A stretch of DNA of 64,000 nucleotides from Paenibacillus sp. DMB5 (GCF_001517085.1 NZ_LRAC01000172.1:62001-126000), one strand, 5' to 3'; shown: positions 33,844 to 43,549, counted from the stretch's first letter. A program made the numbers and translations. Notes: a model not told the origin generated them from the letters alone.

Positions 33844-36800
33844 TTAGCCTCCAACACGCGCAAGCTCACGCATATTGGCTTCAAAAGCAGCCATTAGGGC
33901 AGCTTCGCCGGTCAGGCCGGTCTGCTCAACCTTGCGGATCTGCTCCAGCATCCGTTTGTAATCCTTCGGAATGACGCGGACGAACTTAGGCAGCGACGCT
34001 TCCCAGGAGTCCAGAATCCGGCCTGCGGCAGCACTGCCTGTAAGCTCGGCATGACGGCTGATCAGCTTGTGCAGCTCAGCTGCTTCCTCAGCTTCTTCAA
34101 CCCGCTCCAGCAGGACCATTTCCAGATTACAGCGTTTGATGAAGCTGTTCTCCGGATCGTAGACATAGGCGATACCGCCGGACATCCCTGCCGCGAAGTT
34201 GCGGCCGGTTGCACCCAGCACGGCTACGCGGCCGCCGGTCATATACTCACAGCCGTGGTCACCCACGCCTTCTACGACTACATTCGCACCGGAGTTGCGG
34301 ACCGCGAAACGTTCGCCGGCAATACCGTTGATGTACGCTTCTCCGCCGGTTGCCCCGTAGAGCGCCGTGTTTCCGATAATGATGTTATCTTCGGCGGCAA
34401 AGGTAGCCTTAGGCGACGGCTTGATGATCAGCTTGCCGCCGGACAGCCCCTTACCCACATAGTCATTGGAGTCGCCTTCGACCGTAATCGTGATCCCCTT
34501 AGGTACGAAAGCACCAAGACTTTGTCCGGCAGAGCCGGTGAAGTTCAGGCGGATCGTATCATCCGGCAGCCCGGCAGCCCCGTATTTACGGGTCAGCTCA
34601 CTGCCCAGGATGGTGCCGACAGCACGGTTGACGTTGGTAATCGGCAGGGATACCTCCACCGGCTGGCCGGATTCCAGTGCCGGAGCCGCCAGATCGAGCA
34701 GCTTCGATACATCAATCGTTTCTTCCAGGCCGTGGTTCTGGAACTTGCTGCGGAAGCGGGTGCTTCCTTCCGGCAGTTCCGGCGTATGCAGCAGGCCGCT
34801 CAGATCGACACCCTTCTTCTTCCAGTGGTAATCAGCATGGACAGCATCCAGGCAATCCGTACGTCCAACCATCTCTTCAATGGTCCGGAATCCAAGCTCT
34901 GCCATAATCTCGCGCAGATCCTGAGCCACAAAGGTCATGAAGTTAACGACATGCTGCGGATCGCCGGTAAAGTTTTTGCGCAGATCCGGATTCTGGGTAG
35001 CAACGCCGACCGGACAGGTGTCCATCTGGCAGACGCGCATCATGATACAGCCTACCGCTACGAGCGGCGCGGTTGCAAATCCGTATTCTTCGGCTCCCAG
35101 CAGTACAGCTACCGCAAGGTCGCGCCCGCTGAGCATTTTGCCGTCAGTTTCAAGTACAACACGGTCACGCAGATTGTTCAGCATAAGCGTCTGGTGAGTC
35201 TCGGCAAGGCCGAGCTCCCACGGCAGACCGGCATGGCGGATCGAGTTCATCGGGGAAGCCCCGGTACCGCCGTCATAACCGCTGATCAGGATAATGTCGG
35301 CACGGCCTTTGGCTACGCCGGCAGCAATCGTTCCGACACCAACCTCAGACACCAGCTTCACGTTAATGCTGGCCCGCGGATTAGCGTTCTTCAGATCATA
35401 GATCAGCTCTGCCAGATCCTCGATTGAGTAGATGTCATGATGCGGCGGCGGCGAGATCAGGCCTACGCCTGCTGTAGAGCCGCGCACTTCCGCTACCCAA
35501 GGATAAACCTTGCGGCCCGGAAGCTGTCCGCCTTCACCAGGCTTCGCTCCCTGTGCCATCTTGATCTGGATCTCATCGGCGTTCACCAGATAGTTCGAGG
35601 TTACCCCGAAACGTCCCGATGCCACTTGTTTGATTGCACTGCGGCGGGAATCGCCGTTAGCGTCAGGAATGAAGCGGGCCGGATCTTCCCCGCCCTCACC
35701 GGTGTTGCTCTTTCCGCCGATGCGGTTCATTGCAATCGCCAGCGTCTCATGGGCTTCCTTACTGATGGAGCCGAATGACATTGCTCCGGTCTTAAAGCGT
35801 TTCATGATCGATTCTGCCGGTTCAACCTCATCCAGCGGAACCGGCTGGTTCACGGATTTGAATTCCAGCATGGAGCGGATCGTCTGGTGCTTCTTGCTCT
35901 CCCCTTGAACAAGCGCGGCATATTTCTTATACAGCGCGTAGTCACCGCTTCGTACAGAATGCTGCAGCAGATGAATGGTCTGCGGGTTGAACAAATGATC
36001 TTCCCCGTCACTGCGCCATTGATAATCACCGCCGGAATCGAGCACCTTGTCGTTGCCGTCCTTATCAGTGAATGCGCGGTTGTGGTGCATCAGGGCTTCA
36101 GCCGCCACTTCCGCAAGGCCGATACCGCCGATGCGGGAAGGTGTCCAGGTGAAGTAACGGTCCACGAACTCTGTGCTCAGGCCGACCGCTTCAAAAATCT
36201 GTGCGCCGCGGTACGACTGAATCGTGGAGATCCCCATTTTGGACAATATTTTAACTACGCTCTTAGTCGCAGCCTTAATGTAGTTCTTAACAGCCTTCTC
36301 ATGCGAGATGCCGCGCAGCAGACCCTGGCCGATCATATCGTCCAGACTCTCAAAAGCAAGATAAGGATTGACTGCACTCACGCCGTAACCGAGCAGCAGC
36401 GCGTAATGATGCACTTCACGCGGTTCGCCGGACTCCAGCAGAATGCTGACTTTGGTCCGCGATCCGGAGCGGATCAGATGGTGATGCAGGCTGGATACAG
36501 CCAGCAGCGCCGGAATGGCTGCATTCTCACGGTCTACGCCGCGGTCAGACAGGATAAGGATATTGTGGCCTTTGGCCATTACACGGTCAGCCGCTTCATT
36601 CATGCGCTCAAGCGCGATGCGCATGCCTTCCGCTCCAAGCTCAGCCGGGAACAGAATCGGAATCGACATCGACTTGAAGCCGGCACGGCGGACGTGGCGG
36701 ATCTTGGCGAAATCCTCATTTGAGAGGATCGGCGACTCCAGGGAGATCTGCCGGCAGCTCTCCGGTTCAGGCTTCAGCAGGTTGCGTTCCGGACCGATTG

Positions 36801-38442
36801 TGGTAGCTGTAGACGTAACCAGCTCCTCACGGATGGCATCAATCGGCGGATTGGTTACCTGAGCGAACATTTGTTTAAAGTAGTTGTAGAGACGCTGCGG
36901 ACGGTCCGAGAGCACAGCCAGCGGGGCATCATAGCCCATCGAGCCGACGGCTTCGGCGCCGGTGGAGGCCATAGGCTCAAGCACCTTGCGCAGATCTTCA
37001 AAGGTATAGCCGAACGACTGCTGCAGCTGCTGCACATTGTCATGCTTAGGATTCGGCAGCTCAGGCGCTTCAGGAAGCTGATCCAGACCGATCAGGTGCT
37101 CATCGAGCCACTGGCGGTAAGGCTGCTCGGAGGCGATTTGGGCTTTTACTTCCTCATCCGAGATAATCCGGCCCTGCTTCGTGTCAACCAGCAGCATACG
37201 TCCCGGTCTCAGCCGGTCTTTGTATAATACATCCTCTGCCGGAATATCAAGCACTCCCGCTTCCGAGGACAGAATAATCATATCGTCTTTGGTTACATAA
37301 TAACGCGCAGGACGCAGACCGTTGCGGTCAAGCATCGCACCTATTTGCACACCGTCGGTAAAGCCCATTGCGGCCGGCCCGTCCCACGGCTCCATCAGCG
37401 TGCTGTGATACTCGTAGAATGCCTTCTTCTCTTCGCTCATAGTCTCATGGTTGCTCCAAGGCTCAGGAACCATCATCATGGCTACATGCGGCAGGGAGCG
37501 TCCGCTGAGATAGAGGAATTCAAAGGTGTTATCGAACATAGCGGTATCCGAACCGTCAGGATTGACAATCGGCTTGATTTTGCCGAGGGATTCCCCGAAT
37601 ACTTCACTCTTGAACAAGGACTGGCGGGCATGCATCCAGTTCACATTCCCCCGCAGCGTATTAATCTCACCGTTGTGGATCATGAAGCGGTACGGGTGGG
37701 CACGCTCCCAGCTCGGGAACGTATTCGTGCTGAAACGGGAGTGAACGAGGGCAATTGCCGACTCCAGCTCTTCATTCTGCAGATCCAGGTAGAACTGGCC
37801 TACCTGCTCGGTTGTCAGCATGCCTTTGTATACGATCTTGCGGCAGGACATGCTTGGCATATAAAAGGATTCAGCCTCTTCAACACCGCCGTAGCGGATA
37901 GCGAGCTCTGCACGCTTGCGGATTACAAACAGCTTGCGTTCAAAGGCCAGCTCATCAGCAAGGCCTTCGGAACGGCCGATAAACACCTGGCGTACATAAG
38001 GCTTGGCAGCCTTAGCGGTTTTGCCCAGCATTTCATCATAGGTGGGAACATCACGGTATCCCAGCACTGTCTGGCCTTCTTCAGCAATAATCTCGCTTAA
38101 CAGAGCTTCATGACGGGTGCGGATCTCCTCGTTATGAGACAAAAAGATCATGCCCACGCCATATTGGCCCTGTTCCGGCAGCTCAAAGCCAAGCTTTCTG
38201 GCTTCACCGGCAAAGAAACGGTGCGGAATTTGCAGCATAATGCCGGCTCCGTCACCGGAGTTCGGCTCGCTTCCCTGTCCGCCGCGATGCTCCATATTAA
38301 AGAGCATGGTCAAAGCGTTGCTTACGATATCATGGGAAGGTTTACCTTTAATATGGGCAACAAAGCCCATGCCGCATGCATCTTTTTCGAACTGGGGATC
38401 ATAAAGACCTTGTTTGTTGGGCAGTTCAGTGTGTCTCATCAT
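33844..38442 (-). CDS. gltB: Glutamate synthase large subunit (GltB)
   Basis: 1532 residues from ATG 38442 (AAAGG 6 nt upstream). A short propeptide ends before the amidotransferase nucleophile Cys in KDACGMGFVAHI. The class II glutaminase domain (about 23-430), a central domain, an FMN-binding synthase barrel (GYDGGTGASPMNSIRHAG) and the 3Fe-4S cluster cysteines in CIMMRVCQMDTCPVG follow, then the C-terminal GXGXG beta-helix (from about 1280). It makes two glutamates from glutamine and 2-oxoglutarate. The small subunit gene gltD is not adjacent on either side, which is unusual, since in B. subtilis the two genes form one operon. Confidence 0.98.
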   Translation of the reverse strand: MMRHTELPNKQGLYDPQFEKDACGMGFVAHIKGKPSHDIVSNALTMLFNMEHRGGQGSEPNSGDGAGIMLQIPHRFFAGEARKLGFELPEQGQYGVGMIFLSHNEEIRTRHEALLSEIIAEEGQTVLGYRDVPTYDEMLGKTAKAAKPYVRQVFIGRSEGLADELAFERKLFVIRKRAELAIRYGGVEEAESFYMPSMSCRKIVYKGMLTTEQVGQFYLDLQNEELESAIALVHSRFSTNTFPSWERAHPYRFMIHNGEINTLRGNVNWMHARQSLFKSEVFGESLGKIKPIVNPDGSDTAMFDNTFEFLYLSGRSLPHVAMMMVPEPWSNHETMSEEKKAFYEYHSTLMEPWDGPAAMGFTDGVQIGAMLDRNGLRPARYYVTKDDMIILSSEAGVLDIPAEDVLYKDRLRPGRMLLVDTKQGRIISDEEVKAQIASEQPYRQWLDEHLIGLDQLPEAPELPNPKHDNVQQLQQSFGYTFEDLRKVLEPMASTGAEAVGSMGYDAPLAVLSDRPQRLYNYFKQMFAQVTNPPIDAIREELVTSTATTIGPERNLLKPEPESCRQISLESPILSNEDFAKIRHVRRAGFKSMSIPILFPAELGAEGMRIALERMNEAADRVMAKGHNILILSDRGVDRENAAIPALLAVSSLHHHLIRSGSRTKVSILLESGEPREVHHYALLLGYGVSAVNPYLAFESLDDMIGQGLLRGISHEKAVKNYIKAATKSVVKILSKMGISTIQSYRGAQIFEAVGLSTEFVDRYFTWTPSRIGGIGLAEVAAEALMHHNRAFTDKDGNDKVLDSGGDYQWRSDGEDHLFNPQTIHLLQHSVRSGDYALYKKYAALVQGESKKHQTIRSMLEFKSVNQPVPLDEVEPAESIMKRFKTGAMSFGSISKEAHETLAIAMNRIGGKSNTGEGGEDPARFIPDANGDSRRSAIKQVASGRFGVTSNYLVNADEIQIKMAQGAKPGEGGQLPGRKVYPWVAEVRGSTAGVGLISPPPHHDIYSIEDLAELIYDLKNANPRASINVKLVSEVGVGTIAAGVAKGRADIILISGYDGGTGASPMNSIRHAGLPWELGLAETHQTLMLNNLRDRVVLETDGKMLSGRDLAVAVLLGAEEYGFATAPLVAVGCIMMRVCQMDTCPVGVATQNPDLRKNFTGDPQHVVNFMTFVAQDLREIMAELGFRTIEEMVGRTDCLDAVHADYHWKKKGVDLSGLLHTPELPEGSTRFRSKFQNHGLEETIDVSKLLDLAAPALESGQPVEVSLPITNVNRAVGTILGSELTRKYGAAGLPDDTIRLNFTGSAGQSLGAFVPKGITITVEGDSNDYVGKGLSGGKLIIKPSPKATFAAEDNIIIGNTALYGATGGEAYINGIAGERFAVRNSGANVVVEGVGDHGCEYMTGGRVAVLGATGRNFAAGMSGGIAYVYDPENSFIKRCNLEMVLLERVEEAEEAAELHKLISRHAELTGSAAAGRILDSWEASLPKFVRVIPKDYKRMLEQIRKVEQTGLTGEAALMAAFEANMRELARVGG

Positions 38443-38758
38443 ACGCAACCTTTCTATTCTAAAGTAGTACCTTGATTCTCAGGAAAATGTTACAAAGAAA
38501 TACTTAATATTTATTCAAGCCAGATTGGTTATATAAGTTTATCATCGACCTGACATGAGCGCAATTTAAAGTTTTTTATGAGTTTGATTAACATTTGTTT
38601 TTACGGTACAGCTTTACTGAGCGAAAGTGTAAAAAAACTTTATCATGCATATTTATGCATAACCGATGTATAAGTCCTTATCCAATGAAAACGCTTCAGA
38701 GGGTTTTCTTTTTCACTATGTACTCTTTTTTATGGACTTTTCCGCATATAAAAAACAC
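38443..38758. other. gltB upstream region with a cre-like site
   Basis: No gene is seen. TGAAAACGCTTCAG at 38686-38699 resembles the CcpA catabolite-response element (consensus WTGNAANCGNWNNCW), with mismatches at its right end. It lies about 245 bp before gltB and close to the 3' end of the yhgE transcript. TGCATATTTATGCATA near 38646-38661 is an AT-rich palindrome. Evidence for function is weak. Confidence 0.35.
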
Positions 38759-38784
38759 AAGGGCGCCCCCGCAAGGACGCCCTT
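38759..38784 (-). terminator. Intrinsic terminator after the yhgE-like gene
   Basis: AAGGGCG/CGCCCTT stem with a 12-nt loop, followed on the minus strand by GTGTTTTTT. Confidence 0.8.
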
Positions 38785-38815
38785 TGTTCATATCAGCCAT
38801 TTTCAGATAATGTGA

Positions 38816-41170
38816 TTATACAGTCAAAACTTGTTCACCTTTTACAGAAATTTCATTCTCCTGCTCACGGGTCATGAAGTACGTAAACGTAAGGGCCAGG
38901 AATACAATCCCATAAATGGCCAGCACTCCCGCATCACTCCACATCACACCGTAATTGCCGGTGGAAATGGCTGCCTTGAACCCGCGGACACTGTAGGTCA
39001 TCGGAAGCAGCGGATTAAAGAATTTCATCCAGCCCGGAATCAGCTCCAGCGGGAAGGTTCCTGCGCTGGTTGTCAGCTGGAAGATCAGAATCACAATCAC
39101 TACAAAACGTCCAGGCTGATCCAGCCAGGTTACAATCGCCTGGATCATCCACATGAACGAAATACTGGTAATAAAGGTGAACGCGTAGAACAAGGCCACA
39201 TTCTGTACCTCAAGGCCAAGGCCGTACAGTACAATCATTGCCGCCATCAGCGACTGGAGCACACTCATCATCGAGAAGGTCAGCGTACGGCTGATGAACC
39301 GGTTGAACCGGCTGGCACCTGGAACTTCGGAGCTGCTCATCGGAATGACCAGTGTGCAGATCAGCGCGCCTACAAACAATCCGAGTGACAGGAAGTAAGG
39401 GGCAAAGCCTGTGCCGTAATTCGGTACTGCGCTGACCTTCACTTCTTCAATCTGCACAGGCTGTGCGAACATGGACACCAGAGCGTCCGTCTTGTTCACT
39501 GTGCTGGTCTGGGAAGCGGCATCTCCAAGCTTGGAGGCGAGCTCACCGGAACCGGACTTCAGCTCGTCGAGGCCGTCCTTCAACTGGCCCGCACCGTCGC
39601 TGAGCTTCTTCGAGCCGTCCGCTACGGAGTTCAGGCCGCTGCTCAGCTGGCCTGCGCCTGCAAGCAGCTTGGAGGTGCCGGCTTCCAGCGCCTTGCCGCC
39701 GTCAGCCAGCTTCGCTCCGCCTGCGGCTGCTTCGTCCAGCTTCGCGCCGAACTGCTGCATCCCGGCGGACAATGTGCCGCCGCCGGTTTCCAGCTTCGCT
39801 GCGCCGGCCACGAGCTGCTGCTGCCCGGCCAGCAGCTGCGTGCTGCCTGCATTCAGCTGCTGCGCACCTTCATGCAGCTGGGCAACCCCCGCGTCCAGCT
39901 GCTGCGTTCCCGCCTGCAGCTGGTTCGCGCCCTGCACCAGCTGCCCGTGGCCGCTGTGCAGCGAAGTTGCGCCAGCCAGCAGCTGCTGCTGGCTCTGATC
40001 GAGCTGCGCTGTGCCTTCGGCTACAGCGGCGCTTGCGGCCAGCAGCTTCTGCACATCTGCACTTGCAGCAAGCTGCGGGTTCGACTTGGCCAGCTGCTGC
40101 AGGCCGTCTGATACAGCCTTGGCAGCGGCGCTAACCTTCGCGCTGCCCTCCTTGGAAGCCTGAAGACCGGCTTCCAGCTTCGCACTGCCTTCATTTGCGT
40201 CCGTCAGTCCGGCCGCAAGCTTCGCGCTGCCGTCCACTACGGACTGCGTGCCGGCCGCAAGCTTCGCTGTCCCGTCCACGGCCGACTGTGTGCCGGCCTG
40301 TAATGCCTTGGCTCCGGCTTCTGACTTCTTCAGTCCGGCGCTGAGCTGCTTGCTGCCGTCTGCAGTCTGGGCAACGCCGGCCTGCAGCTTCTTGTGTGCA
40401 GCGGACAATTGCTCAAGTCCGCCTGCCAGGGTGCTGCTGCCGCTCTCCAGCGCTGCGGCCCCTGTATTCAAGGCGGTTACGCCTTCTGTCAGCGGAGCTA
40501 CACCTTCTACCAGCTTGCCCGTGCCTTCAGTCAGCACAAGCAGATTATCCTTCAGCTTGAGCGCACCGTCATCCAGTTTGGCTGCGCCGTCGGCAATTTT
40601 CGTTGCACCGTCTCCGGCATCGCCGAGCCCATCGGCGATTTCCGTAATTTTATCGAACACGGAAGTCGTATAAGCTTCAGTAATTTTGGCGGATACCTTG
40701 GTCTTGATATCCTTTACTGCAGTCCCGCCGATCTGGCCGGCAAGGAAGTTATAGCCTTCATTCGGCTCATAGATAATTTTGGCCGGCTGCGGATCTGCTT
40801 CCAGCAGCGTCGTCGCGTTCGCGGAAAAATCCTCAGGAACGATAATAGCCATATAGTACGTATTATCGTCCAGACCCGCTTCCGCCTCGGCACGGGTTAC
40901 GAAATGCCATTTGAACCCGTCGGTCTTTTTAAGCTCCTCCACCAGATCACTGCCGGCGGTAAGCTGGGAGCCCTCGTACTCGGCGCCCTTATCCTCATTG
41001 ACAACAGCCACCGGCAGCTCGTTCATCTTACCGTACGGGTCCCAGAAAGCCTTGAGGAATAATCCGCTGTACAGCACGGGAATGAACAGGACGACAAACA
41101 TGGGAATCAGCACCTTCGGATTCTTCAGTGCCGCACCCAGGTCCTTGAAAAAGACAGATAAAGATTTCAT
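38816..41170 (-). CDS. yhgE: YhgE/Pip-family membrane protein with long helical repeat ectodomain
   Basis: 784 residues. One N-terminal TM helix (about 20-40; PMFVVLFIPVLYSGLFLKAF) starts the Pip domain (VAVVNEDKGAEYEGSQL and IVPEDFSANATTL). A region of about 380 residues (about 185-560) is built from short Ala/Gly/Leu/Gln/Ser repeats such as DGTAKLAAGTQSVVDGSAKL and QLLAGATSLHSGHGQL, expected to form a long helical stalk outside the cell. Six TM helices with the ABC-2-like ending follow (about 590-770). Related proteins act in phage adsorption (Pip), type VII secretion (EsaA) or multidrug resistance. A TetR gene upstream shares an operator with it, so TetR control is likely. Confidence 0.88.
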   Translation of the reverse strand: MKSLSVFFKDLGAALKNPKVLIPMFVVLFIPVLYSGLFLKAFWDPYGKMNELPVAVVNEDKGAEYEGSQLTAGSDLVEELKKTDGFKWHFVTRAEAEAGLDDNTYYMAIIVPEDFSANATTLLEADPQPAKIIYEPNEGYNFLAGQIGGTAVKDIKTKVSAKITEAYTTSVFDKITEIADGLGDAGDGATKIADGAAKLDDGALKLKDNLLVLTEGTGKLVEGVAPLTEGVTALNTGAAALESGSSTLAGGLEQLSAAHKKLQAGVAQTADGSKQLSAGLKKSEAGAKALQAGTQSAVDGTAKLAAGTQSVVDGSAKLAAGLTDANEGSAKLEAGLQASKEGSAKVSAAAKAVSDGLQQLAKSNPQLAASADVQKLLAASAAVAEGTAQLDQSQQQLLAGATSLHSGHGQLVQGANQLQAGTQQLDAGVAQLHEGAQQLNAGSTQLLAGQQQLVAGAAKLETGGGTLSAGMQQFGAKLDEAAAGGAKLADGGKALEAGTSKLLAGAGQLSSGLNSVADGSKKLSDGAGQLKDGLDELKSGSGELASKLGDAASQTSTVNKTDALVSMFAQPVQIEEVKVSAVPNYGTGFAPYFLSLGLFVGALICTLVIPMSSSEVPGASRFNRFISRTLTFSMMSVLQSLMAAMIVLYGLGLEVQNVALFYAFTFITSISFMWMIQAIVTWLDQPGRFVVIVILIFQLTTSAGTFPLELIPGWMKFFNPLLPMTYSVRGFKAAISTGNYGVMWSDAGVLAIYGIVFLALTFTYFMTREQENEISVKGEQVLTV

Positions 41171-41279
41171 TCTGGTTCTCTCCTTATAATCATATGCTCT
41201 TTATACAAAGCTATAAATCTCTCTCTGTTTAGGCGGGGCTGCTATTTGCTAGCTGGATGAAAGTTGCAGTAACACCAGA

Positions 41280-41302
41280 TGACCATTTTCCCCATTCGGT
41301 CA
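41280..41302. promoter_or_regulatory. TetR-family operator upstream of yhgE
   Basis: Inverted repeat TGACC-N13-GGTCA, 23 bp. The centre (ATTTTCCCCATTC) matches the related site at 42034-42056 at several positions. It lies 110 bp upstream of the yhgE start. Binding by the TetR protein encoded at 41413-41988 is inferred. Confidence 0.65.
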
Positions 41303-41412
41303 ATTAAGAGCAAAAAAAATTTGTTCAGCCTTTCTGCTGCACTCTCCACATGCAGCACCGTACTAAGGGACAGCGGACAAACTGTGCGCCGTTCCCTCCG
41401 GCAGCCCATGGC

Positions 41413-41988
41413 TTACTGTGCCAGGCCATCTGACAGAAACAAGTGAAAATAATCCTTGATCTGCTCCTTGCTCAAAGGTACATGCACCTTGTTCAGCTCG
41501 GCGGTCAGTACAATGTACAGCCTGAACATTACTATGGACACGATCTTGGGGTCACACGGCTTGATTTCCCCTTGCTGTATGGCCTGCTCCACCTCCCGTT
41601 CCAGATATTCCAGCACAACGTTCTCGAGCTTGTCGAGCCCGTCACCGGCCTGCGGCGTTCCGAAATCGCGACTTTCCTGGGAAAGCTTGATAAACAGCTC
41701 ATGTTCGCTTCGAAATTCAAGCAGTGCATCCAGCACCCTGTGCAGGTTATCAAAAAACGGCTTATCCCGCCTGATCTCCCGCTCGGCGATATGCTTCATC
41801 TCAGTAATGACATCACGCAGAATCTCATCAAACAGCTGCTCCTTATTCGTAAAAAAGGTATAAATCGTGCCTTTTCCGACATTCGCAATCTTGGCGACCT
41901 GATCCATTGTCGTTGCCTTATAGCCGAATAATGAAAAACATTTCGTCGCGGCCTGAAGCACCAGCTGCCTTCGATCTACCACAGCCAC
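41413..41988 (-). CDS. TetR/AcrR-family transcriptional regulator
   Basis: About 191 residues from GTG 41988 (GGGAG 9 nt upstream); a TTG at 42012 would add 8 residues. The N-terminal HTH reads RRQLVLQAATKCFSLFGYKATTMDQVAKIANVGKGTIYTFFTNKEQLFDE, shown here as the canonical TetR layout with recognition helix VGKGTIYTFF. The C-terminal ligand domain (about 60-190) is helical and its ligand cannot be read. It is transcribed in the same direction as yhgE, about 240 nt upstream of it. A 23-bp inverted repeat before each gene suggests autoregulation and control of yhgE. Confidence 0.92.
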   Translation of the reverse strand: MAVVDRRQLVLQAATKCFSLFGYKATTMDQVAKIANVGKGTIYTFFTNKEQLFDEILRDVITEMKHIAEREIRRDKPFFDNLHRVLDALLEFRSEHELFIKLSQESRDFGTPQAGDGLDKLENVVLEYLEREVEQAIQQGEIKPCDPKIVSIVMFRLYIVLTAELNKVHVPLSKEQIKDYFHLFLSDGLAQ

Positions 41989-42033
41989 CTGTATCCACTC
42001 CCTTTCCTGCAAAAAATCGCTGCCGCATTATCT

Positions 42034-42056
42034 TGACCACTTTACTAATCCGGTCA
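42034..42056. promoter_or_regulatory. TetR-family operator upstream of the tetR gene
   Basis: TGACC-N13-GGTCA, 23 bp, of the same form and length as the site before yhgE. An extra GGTCA half-site follows at 42060-42064. It is 46 bp upstream of the regulator start, fitting autorepression. Confidence 0.65.
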
Positions 42057-42162
42057 TTTGGTCATTACCCACTTTATCACTTTCCCTTTCACTTGGCAAT
42101 ACCCGGCTGCGCTCTTTATTTTTAATTTATTGCAGTGTTTTAACTTTCCAATTACGTCTTAT

Positions 42163-42204
42163 TTGTATAATGTGAGATAAGGGGTTCATTCCCTTGTATA
42201 ATGT
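42163..42204 (+). promoter_or_regulatory. Tandem extended -10 elements before the glycosyltransferase gene
   Basis: TTGTATAATGT occurs at 42163-42173 and again at 42194-42204, 31 bp apart. TATAAT preceded by TG makes each an extended -10 box. -35 boxes are not obvious. The gene starts at 42293. Confidence 0.5.
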
Positions 42205-42292
42205 AATAGAACTATTACAGAGAGGTATCTCGTATTCGATCTAAGAAGAGGACCCGCAATTCTACCCATAAAGGAAAGTAGCAGGTGAACTT

Positions 42293-43480
42293 ATGCGAAA
42301 GAAAAGAGTACTGCTGTTTTCGGAAGGCTTCGGCACGGGCCATACAGGGGCAGCCTATGCTCTGGCCGAAGGAATCAGACTGCTTAACCCGGACGTCCAG
42401 TGCCGGGTCATTGAGCTGGGCAAATTCCTGAATCCTACGGTTGCGCCTTGGATCCTTTCCGCTTACCGCAAGACAGTCAGCAGCCAGCCTAAGCTGGTCG
42501 GCATGATGTATAAAACCCAATATCATAAATCACTTAACCGGCTGACCCGTGCAGCGCTGCACCGGGTTTTTTATACTCATGCCAAAAAGGTGGTCGAGCA
42601 GCTGAAGCCCGATCTTATTATCTGCTCCCATCCGATTCCTGCCGCTGTCATCTCCAGGCTGAAGCAGCAGGGGCTGGATATACCGCTTTATACTTTGATA
42701 ACAGATTATGACGCGCACGGCAGCTGGGTGAACCCTGAGGCTGACCGCTACCTGGTCTCTACCTCACGGGTCAAATCCATCCTTACCGGGCGGGGAGTGC
42801 CGCCTGAGCGGGTCACAGTCACCGGGATTCCGGTGCACCCGAAGTTCTGGGAGCGTTCCAACAAGACATTGCTTCGTAAAGAGCTCGGACTGGCTGATAT
42901 CCCAACTGTTCTAATTATGGGCGGAGGCTGGGGCCTAATGTTCGGCCAGGATGTCATGGATTCCCTTACCGCCAGAATGGATCAGATTCAGCTGATCTTT
43001 TGTATGGGGAGCAACGACAAGCTGGTAGCGCGGATGCGCTCCACTCCGCTGCTGAATCATCCCAATGTAAAAATCCTGGGCTACAGCAGCGAAATCAACA
43101 AGCTGATGGACGCTTCAGACCTGCTGATAACGAAACCGGGCGGGATGACCTGCACGGAAGGGCAGGCCAAAGGGATTCCAATGCTGTTCTACAGCGCCAT
43201 CCCCGGCCAGGAAGAGAAGAACTGCCAGTATTTCGTAGAGCTCGGGCTGGCCGAGGTGCTCGACTCCCAGGTGGTGGACAAATGGTTCTCCCTCCTGCTC
43301 CGCGAATACGCGGGGATCGAAGAGCAGCGCAGACGGCGGCTCGCCCTGGAACGCCAGCAGCCCCACAACTGCGCCTCCACGGTGCTGCAGCTTCTGGGCA
43401 AGACCGCAGACGGACCTGCCGAGCTCCGGAGCACACGGGCGCAGGCGCGGACAGAAGAGGCTGTTTATGTTACGCCCTGA
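42293..43480 (+). CDS. Glycosyltransferase of the MGDG-synthase/UgtP type (GT28)
   Basis: 395 residues. The N-terminal acceptor domain begins RVLLFSEGFGTGHTGAAYALAEGI, with the Gly-rich GxGHxxAA loop of the MGDG synthase family (PF06925), and has IICSHPIPAAVISRLKQQG. The C-terminal nucleotide-sugar domain has IMGGGWGLMFG and DLLITKPGGMTCTEG, the GT28 donor-binding site. Most likely it adds sugars to diacylglycerol for glycolipids and lipoteichoic acid anchors, as UgtP does. The last 30 residues are disordered. Transcribed alone. Confidence 0.88.
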   Translation: MRKKRVLLFSEGFGTGHTGAAYALAEGIRLLNPDVQCRVIELGKFLNPTVAPWILSAYRKTVSSQPKLVGMMYKTQYHKSLNRLTRAALHRVFYTHAKKVVEQLKPDLIICSHPIPAAVISRLKQQGLDIPLYTLITDYDAHGSWVNPEADRYLVSTSRVKSILTGRGVPPERVTVTGIPVHPKFWERSNKTLLRKELGLADIPTVLIMGGGWGLMFGQDVMDSLTARMDQIQLIFCMGSNDKLVARMRSTPLLNHPNVKILGYSSEINKLMDASDLLITKPGGMTCTEGQAKGIPMLFYSAIPGQEEKNCQYFVELGLAEVLDSQVVDKWFSLLLREYAGIEEQRRRRLALERQQPHNCASTVLQLLGKTADGPAELRSTRAQARTEEAVYVTP

Positions 43481-43486
43481 ACGATC

Positions 43487-43526
43487 AAAAACCTCCAATT
43501 CTGCCTGATGCAGATTTGGAGGTTTT
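43487..43526. terminator. Bidirectional terminator between glycosyltransferase and SleB-like genes
   Basis: AAAACCTCCAAT pairs with ATTTGGAGGTTTT around TCTGC/GCAGA, and T/A runs are present on both sides. It serves both convergent genes. Confidence 0.85.
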
Positions 43527-43549
43527 TTAGTTGTCTGCAGGCAGGACCC

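Noticed and set aside
34051..35427. 458-codon frame antisense to gltB
   Set aside because: Mirror of a well-conserved enzyme gene; no start site signals.
38595..38810. 71-codon frame between gltB and yhgE
   Set aside because: It runs into the yhgE terminator, has odd composition and lacks a ribosome site.
39450..40650. Repetitive DNA that could look like a CRISPR or minisatellite
   Set aside because: The repeats are codon-level reflections of the YhgE stalk, with no fixed repeat-spacer pattern.
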